Below the pieces are notes generated by a model, which saw nothing but the letters and a program-made list of their open reading frames with translations, did not search any database and was not told the DNA's origin. A program made the position numbers and the translations under genes. A stretch of DNA of 35,780 nt, taken from an uncultured Acetobacteraceae bacterium (GTDB lineage Bacteria; Pseudomonadota; Alphaproteobacteria; Acetobacterales; Acetobacteraceae). This document shows, piece after piece, positions 1 through 9,486 of the stretch (the first letter of the stretch is position 1; each line of letters starts with the position of its first letter). Location: positions 1 to 35,780 of the forward strand of contig CALMAB010000646.1 in assembly GCA_937858325.1 (NCBI GenBank), given 5' to 3'.

Positions 1-913
1 GGCCTGTTAGCCTTTGATCCAATCGATGGCTGCGGCCATGCAGAGAACGCCCATGAAGGAGTTTGCGGTCCTCTCGTAGTGCGTGGCGACCGCGCGCCAT
101 TCTTTGAGCCTGGCCCAGAGCCGCTCGACCTGGTTGCGGTGCGTGTAGATCCAGTCCGGGCAGGCTACGGGCGTCTCGTTCCGCTTGGGCGGGATCGCGG
201 GCCGTGCGCCCAGGTTCCAGATGTGCTCGCGGAAGCCGTGGCTGCTGTAGCCGCGATCAGCGACCACCCAGCCGGGCACGTCCGGCAGTTGGTCGAGCAG
301 CGCCACGGCATGCGGTGGTTCGTGCGCCTGCCCCGGCGCCAGGACGAAGGCCACGGCCCGGCCGATCGCGTCGGTGATCACGCAGGCCTTGGTGCCATAG
401 CCGCCACGAGACCGGCCAAGTCGGCGTTTCGCGAAGCGAAGGCGCCTGGCCTCACGATGGTCTCGTTGCGCTGAAGTGCCGCCGTTTTGGCCGCCCCGGC
501 CGCCTTCTGGTGCGCTCGCCGAAACGCGTAGCGTTTGCGGCTGGGATGCTGGTGCCGTCGAGAAAGGTCATTCCAAGCTGCACGCCCTGTTCCGGGACCA
601 GCGTCAGCAGGCGTTCCCAAACATGGAGACGGGACCAACGGATGAAGGTCTGTGCCGCCATCCACCATGGTCCGAGTTCGGCCGGCACCGCGCGCCACTT
701 GGCGCCGTTGTCGTGCCGCCACAGCGAAATCCGGAGGATTTGCGCGGGATTGCGCTGATCGTGCGCCGTAGATGCTGGGGCGGCACCTTGGCAGGCGGGC
801 GAACCGCTTCTATCAACGGGTCCAGCACCGCCCATTGCGCATCCGTCAGCATCCAGCCCACCAAAAGGCAGGACAATGCACCGGCAGGCGAAAAGTTCAG
901 ACGCTAACAGGCC
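1..913 (-). mobile_element. IS5-family insertion sequence (degraded), bounded by 11-bp perfect terminal inverted repeats
   Basis: Left end ggcctgttagc (1-11) is the exact reverse complement of gctaacaggcc (903-913). Internal - strand frames match IS5-type transposase text (MLTDAQWAVLDPLIEAVRPPAKVPP..., LWRHDNGAKWRAVPAELGPWW, WVVADRGYSSHGFREHIW, NQVERLWARLKEWRAVATHYERTANSFMGVLC). Confidence 0.85.
7..876 (-). pseudogene. IS5-family transposase, split over at least three reading frames
   Basis: N-terminal part in ORF 604..876, middle in 452..835, a junction piece in 378..722, C-terminal part in 7..381. More breaks than the single programmed frameshift some IS5 members use. Confidence 0.7.
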
Positions 914-990
914 GTAATTCCAAGTGCTGCAGCCGTTGCATCCTTGTGCGGATACAGGCGCGGCGTTCGCCAGCCGTGCCGCCGCCTGTT

Positions 991-1802
991 ATGCCTGCCG
1001 GCATGTTCGTTCGCCTTCTTCTCGTCTCGGCGCTCCTCGCGGCCCCTGCCCTCGCCTTCGCTCAAGTGCCGGCGTGTCCGCAGTTCTTCGCCGGTGGGCA
1101 GCCGCCGGCGCTGCTCAATCCCAAACTGGGACAGCGCACCACGTTGCTGTGCAACGATGCATATGCCGTGCTCGCGTCCGGCGTCACCGGTGGCGCGCTC
1201 TGGTCCGCCGAGCATCCGACCGCGGCGAGCCTGGACGCAGCGCGCGAGACGCCCCGTGAGGGTCAGTTCCATGTGGAGGACCGGCTGCCGCCAGGCGATC
1301 AGGCGCGGCTTGAGGACTACCGCCGGTCCGGGTACGACCGCGGGCATATGACGCCCTCGGGCGACATGCCGGATGCGCAAAGTCAGCAACAGACCTTCTC
1401 GCTCGCCAATATGGTGCCGCAGGCAGCCGAGCTGAACCGCGGCGTGTGGGCCGGCATGAGACGGCGGTCCGGCACCTGGCGCAGCGCCGCGGCGAGTTGT
1501 TCGTGGTGACCGGGCCGGCGTTCCAGGGGCAGGCATTGGAAACGATCGGCCCTGACGCCGTGCTGGTCCCGTCCGCAACGTGTAAGGCCATTCATGATCC
1601 GCGGTCAGGCGGCACGGGCGCTTACGTCTGCAGCAACGCCGCCGCGCCGCGGTGCGGAACCATGTCCGTCGCGACGCTGGCTGGCACGGTCGGCATCGAC
1701 CCGTTCCCGGCGCTGCCGGACGGCGTGAAGCAAACGGCGATGGCGCTGCCGCGCCAAGGCGAGCCCCTATGGTCGCGGGCGTCCACGCCGCCAGGAGGTC
1801 CC
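991..1802 (+). pseudogene. DNA/RNA non-specific endonuclease (NUC family, DRGH motif), frameshifted; signal peptide-like N-terminus
   Basis: MFVRLLLVSALLAAPALAFAQ leader, then YRRSGYDRGHMTPSGDMPDAQSQQQTFSLANMVPQAAELNRGVWAG in frame 1. Homologous text continues in frame 3 (RGELFVVTGPAFQGQALETIGPDAVLVPSATCKAI). The break is near 1457. Confidence 0.75.
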
Positions 1803-2057
1803 ATGACCAAGCTCAAGCCGTTCGCTGACGACGCCGCTTCCATTTCGGTGGGTGAGCTGACCATCGAGAGTGGCCTGGAGCGCATCGCCCTTTATGGATC
1901 GCTTGATTTGACGCGCGACAAGCAGGGCCTCGCCCATGCGCGTGCCCTGGCGGCACTACTGGACCAGGCCATCCAGATCCTGGAAGCTGACCCGTCGCTG
2001 CCAGACGCGGTGCCACCGCCGGTCGCTCCAAAGACGGTCAAGAACCCGTTCGAGTGA
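1803..2057 (+). CDS. small conserved hypothetical protein (MTKLKPFADDAASISVGELTIESGLERIALYGSLDLTRDKQGL...)
   Basis: ATG at 1803 preceded by an aggagg ribosome-binding-like site; coherent 84-aa protein ending at 2057. Confidence 0.55.
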   Translation: MTKLKPFADDAASISVGELTIESGLERIALYGSLDLTRDKQGLAHARALAALLDQAIQILEADPSLPDAVPPPVAPKTVKNPFE

Positions 2058-2804
2058 CGCTCAGAGTTGGAGCCTACTCGGTAGCTCAATCGGGGCCGCT
2101 CCAATGGGCATGTTATTCAGAACGCACAAGCCCTTGCCACCAAAGCGTAGCCACAACGAAGCAGGATAACAATCTTTGATGTTCCATACCGGGCTGGGCA
2201 CTATCATAACCGAAGCGCATGGCTGATAATCACATTATGCTAATGAGCCTCGACAGCCAGCCAATTTTGAGTTTGTCCTTCCATGCTCCACTCACCACGT
2301 AGAGCACAGGAGGCAATTCCGCCACCAATCATGCCTGCAACTCTAGCCTGCTGCGCATGATGGGAGTTTAGGTGCCGCTCCTGAAGCTTCCTTCTTGCCC
2401 GAACGGGGGCGTCTACAGATGGTGTATGGAGGTGGGCGGATGGTCTGGCCTGACGAACTGGGCTACTCGGTCCCATGCCCTTCAATCGCAACGCCGCCCG
2501 ATACTATCGCATCCCGCGCACCCGCTATCGCGTCACGAATTGGCCGACGCCGTGTAGATTGGAACAATCACGTGCCGCGCCCAACCCCCTGCACCAACGC
2601 CACGGATAACCGAATGACCCTGCATATCGGCACCCCCCTTGTGCGCGGACTACAGACGCGGGCAACGCCTGGGCTGTAGGGGAGCGAATTGTACAACGTT
2701 CATAATCCATCACTGTGTCGCGCACAGTTGGTCGGACTGGTCGCGTTCGCGGGTGATGTGGCCATCGACGATCACGGAGTTACGCAAGGCGGCATGGGAG
2801 CCGC

Positions 2805-5800
2805 ATGTTCGTAAGCGTCAGGACTTCAAATGGCGTCGCGCGCGGATTGGCGAAGCTCATTGGCCGCGTCGGAGACCGCGTCTCGGTTGAATTCTTCAGT
2901 GCGCCGACCTTGCCGCCACGGGTGGAAGAGGTCGACCCAACGCTGGTCGATCCGATCACCTTGCCGGAACAGACGCGCCTCTATCACTTCAATGAACGGC
3001 TGCAGGCTTGGCGCATCGGGCGCTTGATTGACGACCATGGCGATTCGCAATTCGTCAAGTTTTCCAATGGCCAAAGCGCTATGTTTCCGGTGGCGAATGT
3101 GTTTGTGCGCTGCGGCGAGCCTGTTGCCGATCCGACCCCGTTCCTGGCGGCCAAGATCACCGAAACCCCGCGCTTCGCCGATGCGCGAAGCGCTTTTGTG
3201 TGCTCGGTTGTGGCCCAACGCGGCGCCTCCAAGGGTATGTCGGCGCTGCTGTCATCGGCCATCGAACTCGAGGCGCACCAGGTCGAGGTCGTGCGGCGCG
3301 TGCTGCAGGACCCGATCCAGCGCTATCTCCTGGCCGACGAGGTGGGGCTCGGAAAGACCATCGAAGCCGGCATCCTGATCCGCCAATGCTTTTTGGATGG
3401 GGGTGAAGAGACCCACGTCGTGGTGCTCGCACCCGCCGCCTTGGCACCTCAGTGGCGTGCCGAACTGGCGACGAAGTTCTTCCTGGGCGAGCGGCTCGAT
3501 TCGTCTCTGCACGTGCTCTCGCTCGACCAGGAGCAGCAGGTCCTTCTCCATTTAGCGAGTGCGACCATGCTGGTCATCGATGAAGCGCACCATCTGCGGC
3601 GCGAGGGCGAGGGGAGTCATGCGAGCCTCTTCGATCACGTAGCCGCCGCTGCCGCTCGCCTTGATCGCGTGCTGTTGCTCTCCGCGACGCCGGCGCTGCA
3701 CAACACCCGCGGCTTCCTCGAGATGCTCCACCTGCTCGACCCGCAGACCTACGGGTTGGACGATGAACCAGCACTGCGGGCGCGGATTGAGAGTCGCCAA
3801 GCCTTGGCGGAGATCGTCGCCAGCCTGACGCCTGACAACGCGCTCTATCTCGACCATTCGCTAGACCAACTGGTCGACCTGTTTCCGCATGACGCCCTCT
3901 TGCAGGGGCAGATCTCGACGCTTCGCGCCTTGTCCGACGCAATGCCGGACGAGGAGGACACTGACTTCGTCGAAGCCCTCAGTCGAGTGCGGGCGCACCT
4001 GAGCGAACTCTACCGATTGCACCGCAGAGTCCTGCGTCACCGACGACGCAGTATCGGCGGGCTGACGCCTGACCGCGCCGGAGCCGAGGTCATCGACTAC
4101 CTGTCCGCCGAAACGGCCGACCTGATGGCCGACTTCGACGCTTGGCGGGTCGAAGATCTGGCGCCGAACGGAGGCGGCGCGATGGGGTTTGCAGCGCACG
4201 CTGCCCTGTTTCGAGAGCGTCTGGGTCGGCATTTCGAGCACGCGTTGCAGCCCGCATCGCGTTCACTCGGGCAGGACCGAGGCGATCGCGTCACGGTGCG
4301 TCTAGGCGGAGCCGAAGCGTTCGGCGCGCGGCTCGCCGCACTGACCGAGGCCCTACGCCCACGCTTGGGCGCACGTCGCCAGTTCATCGTCTTCTGTTCC
4401 GACCCGGCCAGCGCAGACCATCTCGCTCACGGGTTGGCGGAGATGTTGAGCGTCCCTGTCGATCGGCACGATCCGGCCGACAGCGGCTGGGAAGCGTTCC
4501 GGATCGACTCCAGCCGTCCGATCCTGATCTGCGATCGCCGAGCGGAGGAGGGTCTTAACCTCCAAGGCGGCCACAAGACGATCGTTCATTGGGACCTGCC
4601 GTTGGATCCCAATCGCATTGAGCAACGGCTGGGCCGGGCCGATCGATACGGCTCCGGCGAACACATCGGCTCGCTCCTGCTTCGTTGTGCCGGCGATCCC
4701 TACGAGGCCGCCTGGATCACCTACCTGAACGCGGGCCTTCAGGTCTTCAGCCGCTCGATCGCGAGCTTGCAGTACCTAATCGACGACACGTTGCGCGACC
4801 TGGGTCCTGCCCTGCTCGAGGGAGGCGCTGAAGCCTTTGTCGACCTCACCCAGGCGAGCGCCGGTCCCGATGGGCTCATTGATCGGGAAATCCGCAATCT
4901 CGATCAGCAAGACGCGCTCGACGCTTTGGGGACGCCGCCCAGCGCCTTGGTGGACGCGCTCACCGACATCGACGAGGATTGGCGTGCCCTGGAACGCGAC
5001 GCCACTGTATGGCTCGAGACCACGCTAATGTTCAGACGCGTTCGGGAGCGGACCGAGAACAAAGGTCCCGAGGCGCCCTTCCGCTATGAGTACGTCACTC
5101 AACAGCCACATACGCTTGTCCCGTTGGAAGCATTTTTTACGCATTGTCGTGACGCCATAAGCTTCAGGCCGGCGCCGCAACGCTCACGCGCGGTGCGCAC
5201 CTACCCCCAGGCCTACCGACGCCGCACCGTGCTGAGCCGCCGAGGCCGCGAAATGCAGACACGGCTGTTGCGTTATGGCGATCCGCTGCTGTCCGGCATC
5301 TATGACCTCGCCCAGGCCGACGACCGTGGGCGGTCCACTGCGATGTGGCGGTATATACCGACCCACCGAGCGGAAACCGTGGCCGAGGTGTTCTTTCGCT
5401 TCGACTTCGTGGTCGAGGCGGATATCGAAGCAGCGCTGCAGGTTCTGCGCGCGGCGGGACGATCGACTCCGGCGGCCGCCGCCGCCATCCGACGGCGGGG
5501 TGACATGGCGCTGGCGCCGTCCTTTCACACGCTCTGGCTGGACGCTGAGTTGTGCGAAGTCGTGCAAGCCGATCGCCTCGCGATGCTGGCCGCACCCTAT
5601 CGGCACGAAGCGATAGACGGCGCCGGGCGGGACTACAACCTCAATCCGCAGCGCTGGCGGAACCTGGCGCGTCTTGAACTCCCCGAACTGGCCGATTGGG
5701 GGGAACTCTGTCGCGCCGCGCGTCGGAACGCTGAAGAGGAATTGCGACGGCGCTCGGCGCTCACGAAAGATCTGGACTCCGCGGCGCGGGCCAGGGCGGC

Positions 5801-6008
5801 GGTCGATTATGGCCGATTGGCCCAACTACGTACGCGTTCCGAGCGCACCGGAGAGGGGGCGGAGTGCGCTGAGTTTAAGATCGAGACGATGCTCTCGGAG
5901 GCTTTGCTCGCCGGCGTCCGCCAGCCTGTGGTTCGCCTGGACGGCATTTTGGCGGTTTTCCTATCGGGTGATCCGCGCGCCTCGCGGATCGTAGACGCCG
6001 ACGCATGA
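2805..6008 (+). CDS. dpdE: DpdE-like SNF2-family DEAD/DEAH helicase
   Basis: Walker A LADEVGLGKTIEAGILIRQ, DEAH box LVIDEAHHLRR, LLLSATPALHN, motif VI HWDLPLDPNRIEQRLGRADRYGSG; first gene of a dpd-type operon. Confidence 0.85.
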   Translation: MFVSVRTSNGVARGLAKLIGRVGDRVSVEFFSAPTLPPRVEEVDPTLVDPITLPEQTRLYHFNERLQAWRIGRLIDDHGDSQFVKFSNGQSAMFPVANVFVRCGEPVADPTPFLAAKITETPRFADARSAFVCSVVAQRGASKGMSALLSSAIELEAHQVEVVRRVLQDPIQRYLLADEVGLGKTIEAGILIRQCFLDGGEETHVVVLAPAALAPQWRAELATKFFLGERLDSSLHVLSLDQEQQVLLHLASATMLVIDEAHHLRREGEGSHASLFDHVAAAAARLDRVLLLSATPALHNTRGFLEMLHLLDPQTYGLDDEPALRARIESRQALAEIVASLTPDNALYLDHSLDQLVDLFPHDALLQGQISTLRALSDAMPDEEDTDFVEALSRVRAHLSELYRLHRRVLRHRRRSIGGLTPDRAGAEVIDYLSAETADLMADFDAWRVEDLAPNGGGAMGFAAHAALFRERLGRHFEHALQPASRSLGQDRGDRVTVRLGGAEAFGARLAALTEALRPRLGARRQFIVFCSDPASADHLAHGLAEMLSVPVDRHDPADSGWEAFRIDSSRPILICDRRAEEGLNLQGGHKTIVHWDLPLDPNRIEQRLGRADRYGSGEHIGSLLLRCAGDPYEAAWITYLNAGLQVFSRSIASLQYLIDDTLRDLGPALLEGGAEAFVDLTQASAGPDGLIDREIRNLDQQDALDALGTPPSALVDALTDIDEDWRALERDATVWLETTLMFRRVRERTENKGPEAPFRYEYVTQQPHTLVPLEAFFTHCRDAISFRPAPQRSRAVRTYPQAYRRRTVLSRRGREMQTRLLRYGDPLLSGIYDLAQADDRGRSTAMWRYIPTHRAETVAEVFFRFDFVVEADIEAALQVLRAAGRSTPAAAAAIRRRGDMALAPSFHTLWLDAELCEVVQADRLAMLAAPYRHEAIDGAGRDYNLNPQRWRNLARLELPELADWGELCRAARRNAEEELRRRSALTKDLDSAARARAAVDYGRLAQLRTRSERTGEGAECAEFKIETMLSEALLAGVRQPVVRLDGILAVFLSGDPRASRIVDADA

Positions 6009-8584
6009 GCGCAGGTTTCGACTACGCAGCGCTCCAGGCGACGCTCGAAGATTGGCCGCGGGTCGCGCCGGGAGAGGCGGCGTTGGACGGCGTCCTGGAG
6101 CGCCTGCGCCAGGTCCTCGCACTCGCCTTGGCGGGCGGTGTTGCGCGGCTGCCGCCGGCGGGCGACACCGCGCCGCTCCTTCGCCATGTGCTCCGACGGG
6201 AAAGCTTGCGGTCAGGAACGACCGCGCGCCTCCGCGTTCCTCGGAGTGGAGGGTGGCCGGATTTCGCGGCATGGCGCCGCCATGGGATCCTCGCTCAACC
6301 GCTTGGCTCTGCACATCTTCTCCTAGAGGCAACGCCCTGGAAGCCCGACTGGCTCGCGCCCGACGATCGGCCCGTGTTCGAAGACGCGTTCGCAGAACGT
6401 CAGGCGCGGCACGACAGCCGCCGGCCGATGGACCCCTTTCTGCAGGACGCCAGCGGCTACGACGCTTACTTCTCACCTGGCCAGCGGGAGGCGGTGCGCA
6501 GCGCTTTTCTAGGGGTGCCCGGCGAAACCCTCGTCGTGGCGTTGCCGACCGGATCAGGGAAAAGCTTTGTCGCCCAGGCGCCGCTCTTGGTGCGCGGACC
6601 TGAAGCCGGGCTAACGCTCTGCATCGTGCCCACCACGGCCTTGGCGCTTGACCAGGCCCGGATCATGGCGGGCTTGCTGAGGGCGCGGCAGCCCAGTGTG
6701 CAACCATCGTCGCTCGCGTGGCATGCGGGCCTTAGCGCCGAAGAGCGCCTGGCGATCAAGCGCGCCATTCGGCAGGGGCGGCAAGGCGTCCTGTACTGCT
6801 CGCCCGAAGCGGCCACAGGCGCACTGCTGCCCGCCCTCTTTGACGCCGCCTGCGCCGGCCTGCTCACACACCTCGTCGTTGATGAGGCGCACCTCCTGGC
6901 CCAGTGGGGCGATGACTTTCGCCCGGCTTTCCAAATGCTAGCCGGCGTACGCCGCGGGCTTCTGGCCGCGTGCGCAGGGCCGAAATTCCGCACGATCCTG
7001 ATGTCGGCAACCCTCACGCCAGAAACGGTGAAGACCATCGACGCGCTCTTTGGTCCAGCCAGCACGGTGCAGATGCTGGCTGCTATCCATCTGCGTCCCG
7101 AGCCGCAGTACTGGATCCACCAAGAGGACGATGAACCCGCCAAGCAACGAAAGGTCCTCGAAGCCCTCCGGCACGCGCCTCGGCCCTTCATCCTCTATGT
7201 GACGAAACGAGACGACGCCCGACGGTGGTTGCAAATCTTGCAGGGCGAGGGTCTGACGCGGATCACCTGCTTTCATGGAGAGACGCGAGACGAGGAGCGG
7301 CGTCGGATCATTGACGCCTGGGCTGACAACCGCTTGGACGGCATCGTGGCCACCTCCGCTTTTGGCGTGGGAATCGATAAACAGGACGTCCGCACGGTGA
7401 TTCATGCGACGGTTCCGGAAACTCTCGATCGTTTTTACCAGGAGGTCGGTCGCGGGGGGCGCGACGGGAGAGCCTGCAGCTCACTGCTTCTCTTCTCGCA
7501 CCGCGACCGCGAGCTCGCCGAGGCGCTGAGCGCCCCCACTTTGATCAGCGACGAATTAGGCTTCGAGCGTTGGTCGGCGCTCGCCGCATCCGCCAAAGCG
7601 CTGGACGCGCTTGGCTTTGTCCTGGAAATCGATCTCGACGTTGTGCCACCGCGGCTCAGCCAGCAGTCGGACTATAACGCCGCTTGGAACATGCGCACCG
7701 TAATCATGATGGCCCGCGCAGGCTTGTTGGAACTCCAATTCGCGCCTCCCTCCGATCTCGAGCGGTTGCCAGACGAGAATGATCTTGAGTTCAAAGTGCG
7801 CAGTGAAGCTTACTGGAAGGGCTACTTCCGCAAGGTAGTCGTGCGCCTGCACTATGAGAATTATCGGAGCGAGACCGTCTTCAATGCACGCATGGGACTG
7901 GAGCGGTCCCGCGCGTTCCAGAACGCCCAGGCGAGCAGCGCGCTCTTGGGCCGCCTTCTGCTTGGCCGCACCGAGGTTTCGGCTCTTCTTGACGACCTCT
8001 ACCGCAGCCACGCGCCCCGGCGCTCCGTGGTCGTCTCTCGCGCGTGCGGCGGATGTCCCGAGCACCGACGCTCCAGCGTACCGAAGCTCGCTTATGCCGA
8101 ACCCTTGCCCTTCGGAATTGAAGACGTCGTCCCGCCGGATCTCACCGCCCTCAGGGCACGGTTTCCGCATCTGAAGCTTGCCAGGCCGGTCATCCTGCCG
8201 CTGCCGGCCCCATGGGGCGAAAACGTCGCCATGGCGATCCTTGATAATCTGGTTGCGAGCTTCGGCGTTCGTGAGATCGCAGTTCCGGACCAGGTGCGGC
8301 GCCACCCCGTGCTGGCCCGTCTGCACTGGCGCCTGGCGGATCGTGTGTTGCTCGTGCAATCGGTCGAAGAGGAAGCGGCTTGTCCGAGCGCCTATCCGGT
8401 TGCGCGTGCCACGCTGCTCGTCGAACCTCGCGTTCCGCCGCATCTCTGGCTGATGGAGCGGCCCGTCCACTTCATACTGGCGCCGGCGGATACACCGGAT
8501 GCCCAGCACCCGGAGCGCTTGCTCGCTGACACCGGCGGCAATGTTTTGAGCTACGAGGTCTTCATGCAAGGGCTTCGCGCGTGA
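6005..8584 (+). CDS. dpdF: DpdF-like RecQ-type ATP-dependent DNA helicase
   Basis: VALPTGSGKSFVAQAPLL, VVDEAHLLAQWGDDFRPAF, ILMSATLTPETVKT, FGVGIDKQDVRTVIHATVPETLDRFYQEVGRGGRDGRA; Cys cluster CGGCPEH; 4-nt overlap with dpdE. Confidence 0.85.
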   Translation: MSAGFDYAALQATLEDWPRVAPGEAALDGVLERLRQVLALALAGGVARLPPAGDTAPLLRHVLRRESLRSGTTARLRVPRSGGWPDFAAWRRHGILAQPLGSAHLLLEATPWKPDWLAPDDRPVFEDAFAERQARHDSRRPMDPFLQDASGYDAYFSPGQREAVRSAFLGVPGETLVVALPTGSGKSFVAQAPLLVRGPEAGLTLCIVPTTALALDQARIMAGLLRARQPSVQPSSLAWHAGLSAEERLAIKRAIRQGRQGVLYCSPEAATGALLPALFDAACAGLLTHLVVDEAHLLAQWGDDFRPAFQMLAGVRRGLLAACAGPKFRTILMSATLTPETVKTIDALFGPASTVQMLAAIHLRPEPQYWIHQEDDEPAKQRKVLEALRHAPRPFILYVTKRDDARRWLQILQGEGLTRITCFHGETRDEERRRIIDAWADNRLDGIVATSAFGVGIDKQDVRTVIHATVPETLDRFYQEVGRGGRDGRACSSLLLFSHRDRELAEALSAPTLISDELGFERWSALAASAKALDALGFVLEIDLDVVPPRLSQQSDYNAAWNMRTVIMMARAGLLELQFAPPSDLERLPDENDLEFKVRSEAYWKGYFRKVVVRLHYENYRSETVFNARMGLERSRAFQNAQASSALLGRLLLGRTEVSALLDDLYRSHAPRRSVVVSRACGGCPEHRRSSVPKLAYAEPLPFGIEDVVPPDLTALRARFPHLKLARPVILPLPAPWGENVAMAILDNLVASFGVREIAVPDQVRRHPVLARLHWRLADRVLLVQSVEEEAACPSAYPVARATLLVEPRVPPHLWLMERPVHFILAPADTPDAQHPERLLADTGGNVLSYEVFMQGLRA

Positions 8585-9486
8585 GAGTTCTCAACCAGGC
8601 GAGCGAAGGTCTCTACACGCTGCTTATCCTCCTCGTCCGCGCGCACGTTCGCATGGGGCCGATGTCGCGAGAGGATCTCCTGACCGCCTGCGGCGCGGAC
8701 TTGGATGTGGTGGACGCCGGGCATCTCACCCGAACCCTCAACCGCTGGACCGAGCTCGGCCTCTTCACCATCCACAACAACCTCGTTGTGCTGACCTCAC
8801 CGTATGGCGATGCGCTCGGCAAGACCCCCGACCAAGCGGAGGCGCGCCTGCCGAAGATCGCCCGGACGATCGCTTTGTCGGCGGAGAACAACGCCCGCAT
8901 CTGGGAAGCGGAGGCCGCAAAGAGCGCAGATCTCTGCCGCGCTCTCTCGTGGCTTTTGGCCCAGGATGTCTACGCCATCGACACCAGCGCGCCCAAGGCG
9001 ATCGCCGGCCTTGAAATCGATCAGTTAGCTGACGCCTCACGCTGCATTTTCCAAAATGAGACCCGCTGGAATGGCCTGCGCGCCTGGATGCCCTATCTTG
9101 GCTTCGCGCGCGAAGGCGCCCAGATGGCCATAGATCCGACCGTAGCGGTGCGCGACGCCTTGTCCGAGGTGTTCGCCGCGACCTCAAACCTCACCGCGCG
9201 CCAGTTTGTCGATGCCCTGGCGTGCGTACTGCCGGTGCTCGACCGCGGCGCCTATTGGACACAAGTGGAAACTTTCCTGAACCCTGCCCGCTGGCGCAAG
9301 CCGGCGGACGGACAGGTCTCCACGGCACTGTCGCGAGCTCTGCAGCGCCTCGAGTTCGAAGGCCAGATCGCTCTCGAACGCGGCGCCGACGCCAAGGAGG
9401 GCATGATGCTCACCGGCGCCGGCGGACGCATATGGCGAGAAGTAACCGATGTGCGCCGGTGCGAGCAAAAGGGCGCCAAGCGGTGA
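8581..9486 (+). CDS. dpdG: DpdG-like protein
   Basis: GTG start at 8581 (gtgagagttctcaac), 301 aa; operon position between the dpdF-like and dpdH-like genes; 4-nt overlaps at both ends. Confidence 0.7.
   Translation: MRVLNQASEGLYTLLILLVRAHVRMGPMSREDLLTACGADLDVVDAGHLTRTLNRWTELGLFTIHNNLVVLTSPYGDALGKTPDQAEARLPKIARTIALSAENNARIWEAEAAKSADLCRALSWLLAQDVYAIDTSAPKAIAGLEIDQLADASRCIFQNETRWNGLRAWMPYLGFAREGAQMAIDPTVAVRDALSEVFAATSNLTARQFVDALACVLPVLDRGAYWTQVETFLNPARWRKPADGQVSTALSRALQRLEFEGQIALERGADAKEGMMLTGAGGRIWREVTDVRRCEQKGAKR

Noticed and set aside
2075-2105. tRNA D-arm-like string ctcggtagctcaatcgg
   Set aside because: No matching acceptor, anticodon or T-arm sequence follows; treated as chance resemblance.
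7556-8569. 337-aa - strand ORF antisense to dpdF
   Set aside because: Shadow of a well-supported helicase gene; no domain-like text.
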